From an uncultured Lachnospiraceae bacterium (GTDB lineage: Bacteria; Bacillota; Clostridia; Lachnospirales; Lachnospiraceae), in contig CAJUID010000003.1 in NCBI GenBank assembly GCA_910585905.1, forward strand, positions 1-64,000: a DNA stretch of 64,000 nucleotides, in the 5' to 3' direction. Below are positions 61,840 through 64,000 of the stretch, in pieces. A model generated the notes under the pieces. The model saw nothing but the letters and a program-made list of their open reading frames with translations, made no database searches and was not told where the DNA came from. The position numbers and the translations under genes are program-made. Numbering within the stretch: the first letter of the stretch is position 1; every line of letters starts with the position of its first letter.

Positions 61840-63147
61840 ATGAATGAGAAAGAAGCGATGGATTATATAGAGCACATTCAAGAAAAGCTTGGAAGTGACT
61901 ATTCTCTTCGGGATGTGAAAGAACTTGCAAGGCGTGTGGGCCATCCAGAGCGTGAGATTAAGGCAGTCCATATAGCTGGAACAAACGGAAAAGGTTCAGT
62001 AGGAAATTATATAAGCACTATTCTGGCCATCTCAGGGTATACTGTAGGGCGCTATGTTTCTCCAGCCGTGTTTGACTATTATGAGCGGATTCAGCGGATA
62101 GATGGACCAACCTGTACTTATATTTCTAAAGAAGAATTAGCCGAAACAATAACTCTTTTAAAAGGTCACTGTGAGGATATGGTAGCAGAGGGTTTTTCCC
62201 ATCCGACAGCCTTCGAGATAGAAACTGTTATGGCATTTCTTTTATTTAAAGCATGGGATGTAGACATCGCTGTTGTGGAGTGCGGGCTTGGCGGTCGTTT
62301 GGATGCTACCAATATTTTGGCTGGCCCACTGCTCACAGTTTTCACCTCAATTAGCTTAGACCATACGAAATTACTTGGATCTACAGTTGCTGATATAGCC
62401 AGAGAAAAATATGGAATTATAAAGGAACATGCGTTGGTAATCTCTAAAAAGCAGGCGGAATGTGAAACACTTATAAAAGAGATTTGTAGTGCAAAAAGGG
62501 CGGAGCTTATTTTGATAGAGAACAAATGTATTGTCCCAAAGAATTTTTTGCCTGCCCAGACAACATTTTTCTATAAAAATGAGGAATATACACTGCAGCA
62601 GGGTGGTGTGTTTCAATCCGAAAATGCTGCAATCGCAATAGAGTCAGCTAGAGCATTAGTTCAAAAAGGGTTTGAAGAAATAACGGAAAAAGCCATAAAA
62701 GAGGGCTTGTTGCAAAGCCGCTGGAAAGGCAGATTCGACGTGGTGTCACGAGAGCCGTTCCTGCTTGTAGATGGAGCACATAACGAGAATGCTGCAAAGA
62801 GTCTCTGCCATTCCCTGGAGGCATACTTTCCAGGTGAGAAGTTTTCATTTATCATAGGGGTATTTCGGGATAAAGCTTATAGGAAGATGTTATCTCTGTT
62901 GTTCCCTATTGCAGAAAATATCTATACGGTGACTGCTCCTGGAGCGAGAGGGCTGCCAAGCGGAGAATTGTATCAGTGTATCATAAAAGAAGAGGGAGTT
63001 ACAGCTTATGACTGCGGCAGGATGGAGGACGCTTTAAAACTGGCGTTAGCGGAAAACAGGGGAGGAAAAATAGTTGTCTGTGGTTCGCTTTCCATTTTAA
63101 AAGAGGTATATTTGTTTTTTGGTAATTTATCCAGAAAGTCCCATTGA
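61840..63147 (+). CDS. folC: Folylpolyglutamate / dihydrofolate synthase
   Basis: 435 residues of the Mur-ligase-like FolC family. P-loop AVHIAGTNGKGSVGNYIS, VGRYVSPAVFDYYERIQ, ECGLGGRLDATNIL, FTSISLDHTKLLGSTVADIA (metal-binding His), and the C-terminal LVDGAHNENAAKSL. Adds glutamate to folates. The ATG at 61840 is used, after GGAAGGGTGAG. Overlaps the candidate promoter of the next gene at its stop. Confidence 0.95.
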   Translation: MNEKEAMDYIEHIQEKLGSDYSLRDVKELARRVGHPEREIKAVHIAGTNGKGSVGNYISTILAISGYTVGRYVSPAVFDYYERIQRIDGPTCTYISKEELAETITLLKGHCEDMVAEGFSHPTAFEIETVMAFLLFKAWDVDIAVVECGLGGRLDATNILAGPLLTVFTSISLDHTKLLGSTVADIAREKYGIIKEHALVISKKQAECETLIKEICSAKRAELILIENKCIVPKNFLPAQTTFFYKNEEYTLQQGGVFQSENAAIAIESARALVQKGFEEITEKAIKEGLLQSRWKGRFDVVSREPFLLVDGAHNENAAKSLCHSLEAYFPGEKFSFIIGVFRDKAYRKMLSLLFPIAENIYTVTAPGARGLPSGELYQCIIKEEGVTAYDCGRMEDALKLALAENRGGKIVVCGSLSILKEVYLFFGNLSRKSH

Positions 63148-63171
63148 CTTTTTGCAAACATATGTTAGAAT
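63144..63171 (+). promoter_or_regulatory. Candidate promoter for the Rpn-like gene
   Basis: TTGACT at 63144-63149, 16-nt spacer, TAGAAT at 63166-63171. The leader of about 150 nt then holds GCAGGAG/CTCCTGC (63272-63298), whose CCTCCT side can also pair with the AAGGAGG Shine-Dalgarno at 63312-63318. Confidence 0.4.
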
Positions 63172-63325
63172 TATTGAAAAGCAAGATTCTAATAATTCTA
63201 GCTAGCGCTATCTTTATTTCTTTACACGTAATGTGTATTCTCAGAAATCTATGCTTTTATTTCATAATTAAAGCAGGAGATATCTGAGTACCTCCTGCAA
63301 CCAAAAAGTGCAAGGAGGAGATTTT

Positions 63326-64000
63326 ATGGAAAATTGTAACAAAAAAATACATCACACCATTTTTGATGATGTATTCCGTACCATGGTGGAAAAGTTGCCG
63401 CATTTACTGATACAGGTAATTAATGAGGTATTTTGTAAAGATTATGAGGAAGATACCCCGATTATTTCCTTAATGAACGAGCATATGGAGCTCAATGGTG
63501 AAAAAGTGATTACAGATGCATGTGTCAGGATTGGGCGTGCAACATATCACATTGAATGTCAGAGTACACTAGATGGAACAATTGTACTACGGATGTTTGA
63601 ATATGATTTTGTTATTGCACTGGATGATATTCAAGAGGTAAACGGGCGGTATAAAGTGACATTTCCGAAGTCAGCAGTTTTATATTTGCGGCATTCTGGA
63701 AATACACCTGATACCCTGACAATGGAAGTAGAATTAGCAGAAGGTAATGTTGTGATGTATTCTGTGCCTTTAATCAAAGTGCAGGATTACACAAAGGATG
63801 AGATATTTCAAAAAAAGCTGTTGTTTTATCTGCCATATTACATATTGCGCTATGAAAATACTTTGCCAGCAATTGAAAAGGAAAAAACAGAACGTTTGAA
63901 ATTGCAGCAGGAGTATGAGAGTATTATCAAAAATATATATGATACTTTTACAGAACAGGAAGCAGTAATTTTATGTGAATTGATTATTCGAATTGTAGAT
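63326..64000 (+). CDS. Rpn-family / PD-(D/E)XK nuclease-like protein, 3' end outside window
   Basis: 225 codons seen, with no stop before the window edge. The N-terminal FDDVFRTMVEKLPHLLIQVI, then KVITDACVRIGRATYHIECQ and VLRMFEYDFVIALD, follows the Rpn/transposase_31-type PD-(D/E)XK layout: Asp in TDA and Glu-x-Gln in IECQS are the likely catalytic residues. ENTLPAIEKEKTERLKLQQEY starts a helical C-terminal part. Perfect AAGGAGG before the ATG. Rpn proteins are recombination-promoting nucleases in E. coli; Clostridia carry many copies. Partial by window boundary only. Confidence 0.75.
   Translation, partial: MENCNKKIHHTIFDDVFRTMVEKLPHLLIQVINEVFCKDYEEDTPIISLMNEHMELNGEKVITDACVRIGRATYHIECQSTLDGTIVLRMFEYDFVIALDDIQEVNGRYKVTFPKSAVLYLRHSGNTPDTLTMEVELAEGNVVMYSVPLIKVQDYTKDEIFQKKLLFYLPYYILRYENTLPAIEKEKTERLKLQQEYESIIKNIYDTFTEQEAVILCELIIRIVD

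Overview
The window reads as chromosome of a low-to-mid GC, spore-forming Firmicute of class Clostridia, most likely a gut Lachnospiraceae. The clues are strong AGGAGG-type ribosome binding sites, sigma-A promoters close to TTGACA-N17-TATAAT, Clostridia-type protein families (YlbJ-like, DUF6320, PqqD plus NTP_transf_5, Rpn-like, BlaI/BlaR1) and many short structured intergenic repeats. The assignment is by family recognition only; no search was run. No rRNA, tRNA or CRISPR array was seen.

Layout. 0.1-5.9 kb: an LtaS-like sulfatase, an SseB-domain protein, a DUF1266 lipoprotein, a histidine phosphatase and Maf, all on +. 5.95-7.9 kb: rpsU, an interspersed repeat and a secreted Big2-esterase. 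8.2-14.6 kb: glnA, an ANTAR antiterminator-like protein, then carA-carB. A carbamate kinase (arcC) converges on carB. 16-24.7 kb: uppP, ftsK/spoIIIE, two tandem ATP-grasp ligases, a nucleotidyltransferase, a PqqD-like protein and a putative amidase. 24.9-31.9 kb: a Nudix hydrolase, a 165-bp MITE-like element, an ABC exporter, a YlbJ-like membrane protein, a zinc-dependent phospholipase-C-like protein, an M18 aminopeptidase and an AlkA-like glycosylase. 31.9-38.4 kb: rpsO, a repeat-rich gene-free stretch, a TepA/ClpP-like protease, a chemoreceptor and a GH94 phosphorylase. 38.5-40.4 kb (minus): blaI, blaR1 and a small secreted protein. 40.6-47.4 kb: a secreted hypothetical, a GNAT_C-like protein, enolase, a Cache-HAMP-GGDEF protein and a second M18 aminopeptidase.

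47.5-54.1 kb is the most interesting part. One gene for a peptidoglycan-binding-domain protein (minus strand) is cut in two by a 5.3-kb element. The element ends in 9-bp inverted repeats (TGGAGTGCG / CGCACTCCA) next to a G-run. It carries a condensation/acetyltransferase-like protein, a DUF6320 membrane protein, an alpha/beta hydrolase, a Nudix remnant and two overlapping, unusually short serine recombinases. Precise excision at the G-run would put V-V-I-P back in frame with E-Y-V-I-V-H-D-G and regenerate a full-length gene of about 420 codons. This resembles the skin-type intervening elements that are excised during sporulation, but uses a recombinase pair and carries its own operon.

54.3-64 kb: dut, then leuB-ilvD-ilvB behind a consensus promoter, serC-serA (serine synthesis), folC, and an Rpn/PD-(D/E)XK-type gene that runs off the right edge.

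Several short repeat families are scattered between genes: a 140-bp GC-rich structured repeat, a GAATAGTAAC-tailed repeat, a shared terminator cassette and an 80-bp repeat. They are listed individually with coordinates.
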